NCBI GenBank assembly: GCA_964569815.1
Contig: CAZMUN010000015.1
Location: 1-27,455 of the forward strand
DNA from: CAZMUN01 sp964569815
GTDB lineage: Archaea > Iainarchaeota > Iainarchaeia > Iainarchaeales > GCA-2688035
Reading direction: 5' to 3'
DNA: 27,455 nt
The position numbers and the translations under genes were made by a program. Below are positions 7,936 to 16,005 of this stretch, piece after piece (position 1 is the stretch's first letter; every line of letters begins with the position of its first letter). The notes below the pieces were generated by a model. The model saw only the letters and a program-made list of their open reading frames with translations, was not told the origin of the DNA and ran no database searches.

Positions 7936-10900
7936 CACTTCCACCACGCCCAGTAATCCAGTGTGTAAAACCGCATTTCGGGGTCGGCAACGCAGTACAT
8001 GTATGCCTCGTTGTGCAGAGGGCATTCTGTAACGTTCGTGTTTTCGTTTATTCTTGCAATGATGGTTCCGGAGCAGTCGCTTTCAGGGCAGCTGCTTATT
8101 TCAAGCCCTTCAATGTCAAGTTTCCATGGCTCGCTTGGAGTTTCCAGAAGTGTGAATGGGCCGTTTGCTTCAAGGCTTGTGCCCGAGGAAAGGTTTACCG
8201 GTGTGCCGCTTGGCATAAGGCTTGCATCTGTTCCTGCAACTATAGTTGGAGTAATTTGCGTGTCAAAGTCGTCTTTGTAGAATGAAACCTGCAGATGGCT
8301 TCCTGATGCCACGCTCAGGTCTCTGAAGCCGTTGTTGTCCACTTCCAGGCCAATGTTCAGCAATTGGTCTCCTGCTTCTGTTATTTCTCCTGCTGTAAAA
8401 AGAACGTTTAGGTCCGCGTAGTTGAATGGAACCTTTTTGTGGCACCTTAAATGTTCCTCTGGGTATTCTGCTGTGCTGCATATTATTGTGTCGTTTTCCA
8501 CGCTGTCCCATTCGACTACCTCGCCTGTTCCGTTTTCTTTTACAAATGATTCTGCTGGTGGCATTAGGATGAAATCGTTTTCGCAGTTTTCTGCGTCGCA
8601 TGGCAGCATTATGGGAATTTCTGCAGCCCACCAGTTTTCTCCTAGAATTGTCTGGTCTCTGAATTTAAGTTCTCCTTCTTCCCACGTAATGTATTCTTCC
8701 CAATCGTCGCTGCATGCCGCTGTTCCGCCTGCTATAAAGTCTCCTGTGGTTTGGCTCCAGTGCCCGCAAACTATGTTTGGCACGTCTATTTCGTATCCTG
8801 TTCCGAAAGGAAGCTCTATGTCAACGCTTCCCATTTGTTTCGCGATTTCGAATGCAATGAGGTTGTAGAGCGCTTCAAGCTCGCCTTCGTCTGCCGCGTA
8901 ATAGTACTTTCCGCAGTTTGAGAGGGTTCCGTCTTCGCACCCTTCCTCGAATCTTTCGTCGTCTTTGTCTAGGGCGACTTCTTTTAGGTCTTCTTCGTAG
9001 CTTCCAATTATTGCTGAATCGGCAAAGCCTATTACATAAATGGTTATTCCTTCAAACCTTGCGTTTTCTGCTGCCGTTATTGCGTCTTCTATGGCGGTTT
9101 CTTCACTGCATTCTTCACTGCCAAAGCATACATTGGCTTTTCCGTCTGTTAAAAGCACCATGAATTTTCCTGTTCCCGTTTCTACGTTGAGTGAGAGTTC
9201 TTCTGCAGCCCTTTCTATCGCGTCTGCAACCGCTGTTTCCCCACTTGTTTCAATGTTGTCCAAAGTGTCTTTTACGGCTTCGCGGTCATCTGTCAGGCCG
9301 TGGCTAAGCAAAGCGTTTGATGAGAATTCAACCAGGCCTATTTCGTCGTCTGATTTCCATTGGGCGTTGTCTATAAATGTTTTTATTGCCCTGCTTGCCG
9401 AATCAATCCTTTGCAGGTGCCATTTTATTTCATAGCTTTCAGTGTCTTCTGTCCAGCCTGTTATTGTGTAATCGCCCTCTGGAATAGGCGGCCCTGATTC
9501 CCATCTCCAGTAACTTGAAGCGCTTGGGTTGTTTACCCAAATGCTCCCTGAAGTCGAGTTGTTTTTTTGGGCGTACCAGTTTGCCCAGTTTGGGTCGTCA
9601 GAGCCGTCCATAGGGTTTCTAAACCCTATTGCTGCCCCGTCGCATTCTGCATCGCTTGCGCTACTGTAATCAAGCGAAAACCATGCTCTTAGGCCTCGCA
9701 AATATCCTGAAACAGTGAATGTGTTAAGGTCTTGTGCGGTAGTCGCATCTAGGCCTGGAACGCTTTCCTGCTTTGTGCCTGTGGTCTGTGGGCAGTTGCT
9801 TGTCGGCGGCAGTGCAGGCAGAATTGACCTGTAGCATTCTTCTTCTTGGCAGGTTCCGCCTGAAATGGTGTCTGTTTTTCCTGCTTCGCCAAAAACTATT
9901 CCGTGGGAATTGTAGGCCCGGGCATAGTAAGTGTAGTCTATTGCGCTGTCTGTCCAGATCCATAGCTCGTAGGTACCTGTCTGGTCAAATGGGCCGTTTA
10001 CTCCCCCGTTGTTTAAAGGATTGACATAGCAGCGTCCGTCCGCCTGGCCCTCGTTTCTATTGCAGCTGTATTCTGTTCCCACTATGTCGACTTGCCCGCT
10101 TGAATCAATGTGCCTTACCTCAAAGTGCGGTCTTCTGCACTGGCCTTGGCCGTCGTCATTGTAATTATAGTAGTAAACAAGAAACTGTTGCCAGTAAATC
10201 TTGTCATAATCCAATAAATCGTACTGGTAGGTTGCAACCTTTTCCCATTCGCCGAAATTCTCGCATTCGTCTTCTCCTGGTATGTAGCGGCCGTCTTTCG
10301 TTCCCTGTGGAGAGTTTATTTCGCCTGTGCCTGAATTGTTTGTATTAAGCCGTTGTCTTAGCCATATGTAATAATTTATTTCTTCGTCACTCCATACGGT
10401 TATGTCATATGTTCCGCTTGCAGGGTCTATGGCAGAAGCAAATATCCTTTCCCAGTAAAGCGAGTTGTCGCCTTCCACTACTTCATCCGGTCTTTCAATC
10501 CAAAGCCCCATGTTGTTGTTCGGGCTGTCAATGCATACCCCGTCATAGCCTGTGCTACTTGAAATGAAGTCAAACCAGTCGTTGGCTCCAATCTTGTCCT
10601 GTATTGGAGTAAAATCGTAGTTTAAAACAGTCTGCTTGTTTGTGTAGTCGGAGTAATTGCTTTTTTTTGTCGGGCAGTTTGATACAAGCATCGAGCTTCC
10701 GCCTTCGGTTTGCTGGCAGCCTTCATACCCTTCCTCTATCCAGTTCATCAAAGTGCCGTTGTTCCCGTTTCCTGATGAGTCAGAGGCTGTGTTTCCGCTT
10801 GCCTCGTCAAATTTCCAGTGTCCAACAAGCCCGGCTGCAACGTCAACTCCGTTGAAAAGGTCCTCTATTTCTGGGTCGGTCAAAGCCCGCCCGTATATCC

Positions 10901-12884
10901 TCAAATCGTCTATTTCGCCACGGAAGTGGTCCTTCCCATTGTCTTGTCTTCCAATGTTCAGGGGATCTGAATTTGAAGGCGGGCTGTTTACTGTTGCATC
11001 GTCTGTTACATCGGCGTTGTCTGCAAAAACCTTTCCTGTGCCGTCCCCGTATATCACTCCCGCTATATGGTGCCAGCTTGCATCAAAATCGGCTGTGTGT
11101 GTTGAATCTGCTTGGCCGTTGCCGTTCACTGCAATCCGGTTGTAGTAGGGGCTGTATTCCAGTTCATAGCCTGCATTGTAGCCTCCTTTTGAGGCAATTC
11201 TCATGTAATCATCCAGGTTTGGGTCCCGGGCCTTTATCCAGGCTGAGATTGTAATTGGCCCTGTGATGCCAAGGCTTGTGCTGTGCGGCATTTCAATGTA
11301 GTCGTTTATTCCGTCAAAGCTTAATGCATTCCCGTATTTTCCTGAAACCCATTTGGGCTCGCCGCTTGCGTTTGCCCAGTTCCAGAGGCCGCAGGCATAA
11401 CCGTTTCCTGAGGAATCGCTTGCAATTCTGCCCTCGTTTTCGTTAAGCTTCCAGTGTGCAACCAGGCCGTTTGCAGCATTGCCTCCTGCGTGTATTGTGC
11501 TTATTTCTCCTGCATCCAGCTTCCGGTCGTATATTCTTATTTCGTCCACTATGCCGTTGAAGGCTCCTGACAAGTAGCCGTCGCCTATTTTCACGTCATA
11601 GTTTGGGCTTGGAACAGGGTCATAGCCAGAGGTCCAGCTTTGTTGGCTTCCTGTAGTGGAACCGTTTTTGTAGAACTGCAGTGTTCTGGTTGAGAGGTCG
11701 CGGGTTAGTGCCACATGAACCCATGTGTTGTCTGCAAACATGTTGCTTGCACTCCTTCCAATATAGGGCGGTCCGTTTCCTCCACTGCTTCCATGGTAAT
11801 AGCTTAGTGAACCGCTTGGCTCCATTGTGAAGCAGAATTCTGCTCCGTATGCCTTGCATAACGGGTTTTGTCTGCTTGGGTTGTCCACGTCGAGTGGCTT
11901 TGCCCAGAATGTTATCGTCATGTCGCCTGTTATTTGCAGGCTATCGTGGTTTCCGCAGTTTGCATAACTGCTAACTGAATTGAACTGGAGCGCGCTTCCC
12001 TCGTATCCTGGAACCCACATTGGCTCGTTTTCGCATTCCCCTTCGTTGAAGCTTCCTGTTTTTTCTTGTACAAGCATGTCGTATTCTTCCATGCTGCCGC
12101 TTTTGTCTATTGCAAGCATTATTGCAAGCGGGTCGCGGCTTCTGTTTCTTGCCCTTAGAATAAGGTTGGCTGTTTCATCGCACAGAAGGCTTCCGTTTGG
12201 CTCAAGGTCCTGCATGTTGACATAGGTTTCAACGTCGGCTTCTAGGCTGCCTTGCAAAACCATTTCCCTGGTTTTTCTTGCTTCTTTTTCTTTGAGCCAT
12301 GCTTCTTCATCTCCAAGAATGCATTGCCTTAAATCGGTTTTTTCGCTTACAGGCTGCCTCATAACTGCCAGCTTTCTTCCGTGAAAAACTTCGTTTTGTT
12401 CTTCTTCCGGTTCCGGGCCTCGGATAAAGGGGGTCTCTTCCCTGAGCTGCAAAAAGCAGTCTGTGAAAACTTCTTCTATTGTTGTCAGGCCGCCGTTAAA
12501 ATAATCGTTGTATGCGTTTTTGCAGTCGTCCAATGGGTCTTTTGGCCTGAATTCACGCAATTCGATTTTTAGTTCCACGTTGTTTGGCAGGCCGTCTGTT
12601 GCTTTTTCGTACAAGTCGTCAACTAGCTCGTCTCTCAATTCAGCGTTTGCAAGCTTTTCTGCCAAAAAGCCCGAGTTGTCAAGTGCGTTGAATGTATCGT
12701 CCACAATGTTCTTTAGGCTTGGCTCAATTGGCATCAGTGTCATGTCTTGGGTTTCAATGCCTAGGCCTACAAATGCAAGCAACCCAAGCGTAATTACTGT
12801 TGCAAGCAACGCATCTATTGATATGGCAAAGCCCTTAGTTTTTTGGCCCGCCGGCTCTGGCTCTGTGCAGCACGAGTTCTGCAA
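7935..12884 (-). CDS. Cassette A, gene 4: giant vWA-LamG prepilin-like adhesin
   Basis: The 1649-aa surface protein has an N-terminal KG-FAISIDALLATVITLGL segment, prepilin-like with Asp at +6. A vWA domain begins near 250 with the metal-site motif DKSGSM (260-265), then is interrupted by about 890 residues. It resumes at RIDSASRAIKTFID (about 1159), with the MIDAS Thr in GETAVADAI (T1217) and LLTDG (1244-1248). The insert has two LamG-like jellyrolls (about 289-506 and 507-716), followed by three Cys-containing beta repeats marked by TYDITVWSDE, TYELWIWTDS and DYTITGWTED. A CARDB-like domain (about 1490-1630) precedes the end motif YTLDYWAWWK. Start: TTG at 12884, six bases after a perfect AAGGAGGTG; the giant at 16002-21053 also begins TTG-CAR (Met-Gln). 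It is likely a pilus-tip adhesin binding glycans and/or proteins (inferred). Confidence 0.85.
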   Translation of the reverse strand: MQNSCCTEPEPAGQKTKGFAISIDALLATVITLGLLAFVGLGIETQDMTLMPIEPSLKNIVDDTFNALDNSGFLAEKLANAELRDELVDDLYEKATDGLPNNVELKIELREFRPKDPLDDCKNAYNDYFNGGLTTIEEVFTDCFLQLREETPFIRGPEPEEEQNEVFHGRKLAVMRQPVSEKTDLRQCILGDEEAWLKEKEARKTREMVLQGSLEADVETYVNMQDLEPNGSLLCDETANLILRARNRSRDPLAIMLAIDKSGSMEEYDMLVQEKTGSFNEGECENEPMWVPGYEGSALQFNSVSSYANCGNHDSLQITGDMTITFWAKPLDVDNPSRQNPLCKAYGAEFCFTMEPSGSLSYYHGSSGGNGPPYIGRSASNMFADNTWVHVALTRDLSTRTLQFYKNGSTTGSQQSWTSGYDPVPSPNYDVKIGDGYLSGAFNGIVDEIRIYDRKLDAGEISTIHAGGNAANGLVAHWKLNENEGRIASDSSGNGYACGLWNWANASGEPKWVSGKYGNALSFDGINDYIEMPHSTSLGITGPITISAWIKARDPNLDDYMRIASKGGYNAGYELEYSPYYNRIAVNGNGQADSTHTADFDASWHHIAGVIYGDGTGKVFADNADVTDDATVNSPPSNSDPLNIGRQDNGKDHFRGEIDDLRIYGRALTDPEIEDLFNGVDVAAGLVGHWKFDEASGNTASDSSGNGNNGTLMNWIEEGYEGCQQTEGGSSMLVSNCPTKKSNYSDYTNKQTVLNYDFTPIQDKIGANDWFDFISSSTGYDGVCIDSPNNNMGLWIERPDEVVEGDNSLYWERIFASAIDPASGTYDITVWSDEEINYYIWLRQRLNTNNSGTGEINSPQGTKDGRYIPGEDECENFGEWEKVATYQYDLLDYDKIYWQQFLVYYYNYNDDGQGQCRRPHFEVRHIDSSGQVDIVGTEYSCNRNEGQADGRCYVNPLNNGGVNGPFDQTGTYELWIWTDSAIDYTYYARAYNSHGIVFGEAGKTDTISGGTCQEEECYRSILPALPPTSNCPQTTGTKQESVPGLDATTAQDLNTFTVSGYLRGLRAWFSLDYSSASDAECDGAAIGFRNPMDGSDDPNWANWYAQKNNSTSGSIWVNNPSASSYWRWESGPPIPEGDYTITGWTEDTESYEIKWHLQRIDSASRAIKTFIDNAQWKSDDEIGLVEFSSNALLSHGLTDDREAVKDTLDNIETSGETAVADAIERAAEELSLNVETGTGKFMVLLTDGKANVCFGSEECSEETAIEDAITAAENARFEGITIYVIGFADSAIIGSYEEDLKEVALDKDDERFEEGCEDGTLSNCGKYYYAADEGELEALYNLIAFEIAKQMGSVDIELPFGTGYEIDVPNIVCGHWSQTTGDFIAGGTAACSDDWEEYITWEEGELKFRDQTILGENWWAAEIPIMLPCDAENCENDFILMPPAESFVKENGTGEVVEWDSVENDTIICSTAEYPEEHLRCHKKVPFNYADLNVLFTAGEITEAGDQLLNIGLEVDNNGFRDLSVASGSHLQVSFYKDDFDTQITPTIVAGTDASLMPSGTPVNLSSGTSLEANGPFTLLETPSEPWKLDIEGLEISSCPESDCSGTIIARINENTNVTECPLHNEAYMYCVADPEMRFYTLDYWAWWK
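10737..12020 (-). repeat. Two tandem LamG-like units within the cassette A giant
   Basis: The two units encode about 218 and 210 residues (12020-11367 and 11366-10737). Each starts at W-V-x-G-x-x-G-x-A-L-x-F, passes through an ITxxxWxK strand and a DxxRIYxRxL...EI strand, and ends with GLVxHWKxxE...ASDSSGNG. The usual first LamG strand (GLVxHWK) therefore closes each unit instead of opening it. Confidence 0.7.
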
Positions 12885-14004
12885 TTGCGACACCTCCTTC
12901 AAATGTTACGGGCTTTCTTACTGTTAATGCTTTCTCTTCGTTTTCTGGCGCAAAACCTGATTCCATGGCGTCCCCGTACGAGTTTTTTAAAGTGTCCTCT
13001 GTTTCAAAAGCATGCAATCTGAAATAATAGTTGTTGCTTCCTGACAAAAGCCTTTGCTTTACAAAGCTTTCTGTCCACTCCTGCAGGGCCCGTATTTCGT
13101 GTTTATCCAAAGTCCTGCTGTAAATCCTTGCCTCCTCTATGGTGCCGTCAAAGTACTCGCTTGAGTACCCTGAATATCCAATGTAAAGGTCGCGGCCGTC
13201 TGCGGTTATGCTTCCCTCGTGTTCAAAAGCGGCTTTTTCTTCCCCGTCTACATATATTTTCATGTTTTGGCCGTCAAAACCGCATGCCAAATGATGCCAT
13301 GTTCCTGGCTGCAGCTCGTAGTCTGCGGTTTCCCTGTGAAGGGCCCCATCTATTCTCAGGCCGCACCTTGGCTTGTTTCCATAAACCCATAGCTCGTAAG
13401 ACCCCTGGGTTTTCTTCAACAGAATTCCTTGCCAACCTGATGAAAAGGATGCTGCCTTTATCCAAGCAGAGATTGTGATCTCTTCTCCCGAAATGTCGAC
13501 TTTGGGCCTGTTTTGCACAAGCACGTACTGCTGGTTTGCTGCCTCTAGCCCTAGAGCTGTTCCGTTCCAAAGCCCTTCTGCTGTTGCCGTTGGCAAAATT
13601 CCCGAATTGCTTTTGAATTCCCCGTCGTTGTTTTCAAATGCGTCATCAGCGTTTCCGTTAAAGTGCCAGACGCTTACAAGGCCTCGGTCCAAAAGGCCGG
13701 AGCGCCAAACGAACTGGTTTACTTTTCTTGAATCTAGAACCAGGGCTCTTTTTGCCAAGCCAATCGTTTCCGGTGTTTCAACGCTCCTTTCCCAATTCTC
13801 AGGCTTTCCTGAACCAGTCAAAAGGATTTCGAGGGCTTTTTCACCCATTTTTGTGGCCTCGTTGCCGATCAGCCTGTTTTCTGCTTCCACTGACTTGCTG
13901 GACCATGCAAGGCTTATGGTTCCGGTTATTAGGATAAACAAAAGCACGGCTGCAAAGAGGTCTACGATAATGCTTTGCCCTTTAGCACCAGGCTTCTTGA
14001 ACAT
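12835..14004 (-). CDS. Cassette A, gene 3: prepilin-like subunit carrying an inserted LamG domain
   Basis: The 389-aa product starts MFKKPGAKGQSIIVDLFAAV, a class III-like signal with KG/Q and Asp at +6, then a hydrophobic helix. The scaffold (NWERSVETPETIGLAKR, LDSRKVNQFV, and later SFVKQRLLSGSNNYYFRL) matches the 175-aa gene at 21022-21549. Between these scaffold parts, at about residues 105-305, sits a LamG/concanavalin-A-like jellyroll (GLVSVWHFNGNAD, ITISAWIKAASF, WHHLACGFDGQNMKIYVDGE, EARIYSRTLDKHEI). The ATG at 14004 was chosen over an upstream TTG because GGTG lies 7 nt before it; it overlaps the previous gene by 23 bp. It also overlaps the giant gene by 50 bp. It is probably a minor pilin that displays a sugar-binding-type domain. 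Confidence 0.83.
   Translation of the reverse strand: MFKKPGAKGQSIIVDLFAAVLLFILITGTISLAWSSKSVEAENRLIGNEATKMGEKALEILLTGSGKPENWERSVETPETIGLAKRALVLDSRKVNQFVWRSGLLDRGLVSVWHFNGNADDAFENNDGEFKSNSGILPTATAEGLWNGTALGLEAANQQYVLVQNRPKVDISGEEITISAWIKAASFSSGWQGILLKKTQGSYELWVYGNKPRCGLRIDGALHRETADYELQPGTWHHLACGFDGQNMKIYVDGEEKAAFEHEGSITADGRDLYIGYSGYSSEYFDGTIEEARIYSRTLDKHEIRALQEWTESFVKQRLLSGSNNYYFRLHAFETEDTLKNSYGDAMESGFAPENEEKALTVRKPVTFEGGVAIAELVLHRARAGGPKN
12891..12899 (-). promoter_or_regulatory. Strong ribosome binding site for the cassette A giant
   Basis: AAGGAGGTG on the minus strand is complementary to an archaeal 16S rRNA 3' end. It lies inside the end of the previous gene, six bases before TTG at 12884. 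It argues against the alternative TTG at 12902, which lies upstream of the site. Confidence 0.75.
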
Positions 14005-14407
14005 CGCAAAACACCGTTCCTGCTTCAATTTTTTTTATTTTGTAAGCTTTTCCTTTTTCTAGAGCGAACCCTGTTGAATCATCTGTATATGCCGGGACAG
14101 CGTCGAGCTGTAGAAAGGCGTTGCCACTGTACCTGCATCCAATGCTTCCAACCAAAATGCCGCCGTTTTTTATGCTGGCCTCTTTGTCCAAGCTTTCCAG
14201 TTTTGCCTGGCTGTAGCCTTTGTTGGAATTGAAGTTTGTGATGGTGTTTGCAATAGCTTCACATCTCAGTGTGTCGTCCTGTGTTGAGGCTATCTTAACT
14301 GTATCGGAGTTCATTTGAAAAATTATCAGTGTTGATGCAAGAAGCAAGCCTAGCAAAACGGTTGCTATTGCAATCACTTCTATTGCCGTCTGGCCCTTTT
14401 CAGTCAA
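13982..14407 (-). CDS. Cassette A, gene 2: small Cys-containing class III prepilin
   Basis: The 141-aa product starts MTEKGQTAIEVIAIATVLLG: KG/Q with Glu at +5 and a hydrophobic helix, the canonical archaeal prepilin form. The C-terminal part has Cys residues in LRCEAIANTI, IGCRYSG and VFCDVQEAWC, the last at the very C terminus. The same spacing and a near-terminal Cys occur in the homologue at 21546-21983. The start codon is TTG at 14407; AAGGTG (14416-14421) lies 8 nt upstream and overlaps the end of the previous gene. The gap to that gene is 5 bp and the 3' end overlaps the next by 23 bp. It is likely a minor pilin stabilised by disulfides. Confidence 0.8.
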   Translation of the reverse strand: MTEKGQTAIEVIAIATVLLGLLLASTLIIFQMNSDTVKIASTQDDTLRCEAIANTITNFNSNKGYSQAKLESLDKEASIKNGGILVGSIGCRYSGNAFLQLDAVPAYTDDSTGFALEKGKAYKIKKIEAGTVFCDVQEAWC

Positions 14408-14412
14408 TTGTT

Positions 14413-14949
14413 TTACACCTTCTGCATTTTTATTTGCCCTGCGTCATTCCAGCTCACTTTTACGGTGTACCCGCTTCCAGAATACTTGTTTATGTTTGGG
14501 TTGTTTGGGTTTTGGGCTGACATTTCCCCAATGTTTTCAAAAATGGTTGCCTTTGTTTCCCTTGCAAGAATGCTTTCACCTGCAAGCAGCTTGACTTTCA
14601 TTCTGATTACGCTGAATTCAACGAAGTCGTAGTCTTCTGGGCCTCCGCTGCAGGCTGAAACAGTTCCCTGGTTTATTGCTCCTGCTTCAGTGCACTTGTG
14701 CACTATTTCCAGCTTGCTCATTCCGTCTGGAAAGTAAACGTTCACAAAACGGTTGTTTCCTTCGCCACGCAGGTACACGTCGTCTACAGCGTTTGCCAGC
14801 TTTGAAAGTGCTTCGTTTGCCTGAGCAATCCTTATGTTTTGGGAATAGTTCAGGAACGAGAAAGCGAAAAGTATTGCCACGGCTGTAAGGATAAACGCCG
14901 TAAGTATAAGGTATTCGACTGCAATCTGGCCTTTCTTTGCTTCTAGCAT
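14413..14949 (-). CDS. Cassette A, gene 1: class III prepilin
   Basis: The 178-aa product begins MLEAKKGQIAVEYLILTAFI, a textbook class III signal: KKG/Q, Glu at +5, Tyr at +6, then a helix of about 20 hydrophobic residues that would form the pilus core. The following region (SQNIRIAQANEALSKLANAV) matches SQNIKTSQANNSL-type sequence in the homologue at 21985-22536 (there NNQNIKTSQANNSLDKLVNK). Next comes a beta-rich head with two Cys. The ATG at 14949 has a perfect GGAGGT six bases upstream, overlapping the last codons of the gene at 14953. The gap between them is 3 bp, so the two cassettes lie in one transcription unit. It could be a major or a base minor pilin of its cassette. Confidence 0.87.
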   Translation of the reverse strand: MLEAKKGQIAVEYLILTAFILTAVAILFAFSFLNYSQNIRIAQANEALSKLANAVDDVYLRGEGNNRFVNVYFPDGMSKLEIVHKCTEAGAINQGTVSACSGGPEDYDFVEFSVIRMKVKLLAGESILARETKATIFENIGEMSAQNPNNPNINKYSGSGYTVKVSWNDAGQIKMQKV

Positions 14950-14952
14950 GAT

Positions 14953-16005
14953 TTAACCTCCTTCAGTGCTTCTTTTGGTTGGAAAATTCTTTTTTTCTAC
15001 TTTTATTGAGAAACCTGTGAAATAAAACAGTTCTACCTTGCTGTCAAACGTTATGTTCAGGTCAACGTTTACCGGCTTTTCTTTAAGCCAGTTGTAGACC
15101 ACTACTGGAAACTTGTCTTCAGCGGTTTCCTTTCCTGCTTTTACTCTTGTCCAGTCTTGCCCTGAACAGCTCAAGAGCAGTGAATCTATAAGGGACTCCG
15201 GTGAAAAGGATTCAGGGTCAAAGTGTGTCCTTACAAGGTATTTTCCGTCAGGGCTGCCTGTAACAAAGCAGTCATTGTTTTCTTCTGTGCCTGGGCAAAC
15301 AAATCTTTTTTCTTCAATATTTATTGTAAGGTATGGCTCGTTGCTTAGGGGGTTGAATTCCTGGTTTTTTCCTGCAAGGTTTCCTGAAATTTCGGATGTT
15401 TCATCACAGGTTCTGCTGTCGATTGAAATGTTTATATCAACCCATTCAAGGCTTCCATAATCAAAGCCTCCTGAGCACCCCTTTTCCCCGTCTTCAAGCT
15501 CGTGCAGAATCAGCCAGTTTACGTCAAGGCCGCCGGAGTTCACGTCATACAAAAGGCACTGGGGCAGAATGGCGTAGTTCAGGTCAGGGTATTCGGCTAG
15601 GTTTCCCTGCCATTCGGCATTCTGAAATGTTTCTGTCTGAATGTTTAAGTCAGTTGGCGCCATTTGGTTTATGAAAAGGCTGTATATGTTTAAAGTATCA
15701 AAGTATGCTTCCAGTGCTGATTCCCTTAAAGGCAGCCGCTGGCTCAAAAAAATGGAATTCCTGTTAAAATCGTAATCAAAGGGCATGGACCTTTGCTGTA
15801 TTTCCCGGGCCCATCCTTCTTTGTTCAGTGAAACGACTTCTTCGTACATGTTGTTGAATGCGTTGTTTACCACGTTGAATGCTGCTTCGTCTATGTGGGC
15901 CTCTTCCTGCCTGAAGTCTGTTCTCTTTGTTGCCTCATGCAGTGCAAGAACGCTTGCAACCAGCAAAAAAACCATGAAAGTTATAAATGCGCCTCTTTTA
16001 TTCAT
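14953..16005 (-). CDS. Cassette B, gene 5: prepilin-like minor subunit without Glu5
   Basis: The 350-aa product starts MNKRGAFITFMVFLLVASVL, a basic head plus RG and a hydrophobic helix without an acidic residue at +5 or +6. It is the counterpart of the gene at 6919-7935. The two share the N terminus, an Asn-rich early helix (NNAFNNMYEE versus NNQFNNIRQQ), and RLPLRESALEAYFDTLNIYSLF versus SLPLDEKHFETAYNALNLFAIF in short matching pieces. The secreted part has several Cys and ends without a membrane anchor. The ATG at 16005 overlaps the TGA of the giant gene (ATGA, 4 bp), a standard coupling arrangement. It is probably a tip-proximal partner of the giant. Confidence 0.8.
   Translation of the reverse strand: MNKRGAFITFMVFLLVASVLALHEATKRTDFRQEEAHIDEAAFNVVNNAFNNMYEEVVSLNKEGWAREIQQRSMPFDYDFNRNSIFLSQRLPLRESALEAYFDTLNIYSLFINQMAPTDLNIQTETFQNAEWQGNLAEYPDLNYAILPQCLLYDVNSGGLDVNWLILHELEDGEKGCSGGFDYGSLEWVDINISIDSRTCDETSEISGNLAGKNQEFNPLSNEPYLTINIEEKRFVCPGTEENNDCFVTGSPDGKYLVRTHFDPESFSPESLIDSLLLSCSGQDWTRVKAGKETAEDKFPVVVYNWLKEKPVNVDLNITFDSKVELFYFTGFSIKVEKKNFPTKRSTEGG
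14956..14964 (-). promoter_or_regulatory. Strong ribosome binding site linking the two cassettes
   Basis: GAAGGAGGT on the minus strand encodes the last residues of the cassette B gene 5 product and lies six bases before the ATG of cassette A gene 1. It supports continuous translation across the cassette junction. Confidence 0.7.

Larger units (their letters stand above)
6919..14949 (-). other. Minor-pilin cassette A (five genes)
   Basis: Gene order in transcription is pilin (14413), small Cys pilin (13982), LamG-bearing subunit (12835), giant (7935), and subunit without Glu5 (6919). All five have prepilin-like N termini. Gaps are between -50 and +5 bp. The order, N-terminal types and key motifs match cassette B one to one. 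Confidence 0.85.

Noticed and set aside
7935..8025. A longer version of cassette A gene 5, starting at 8025
   Set aside because: It would overlap the giant gene by 90 bp and put about 30 unrelated residues before the KG signal. The ATG at 7935 with GGTGGAAG and TGATG overlap is clearly better.
10737..12020. LamG repeats as possible phase-variable or recombination cassettes
   Set aside because: In the cassette A giant the two units are diverged at DNA level, with no long identical stretch seen by eye. Only the cassette B pair has near-identity, so no switching system is claimed.
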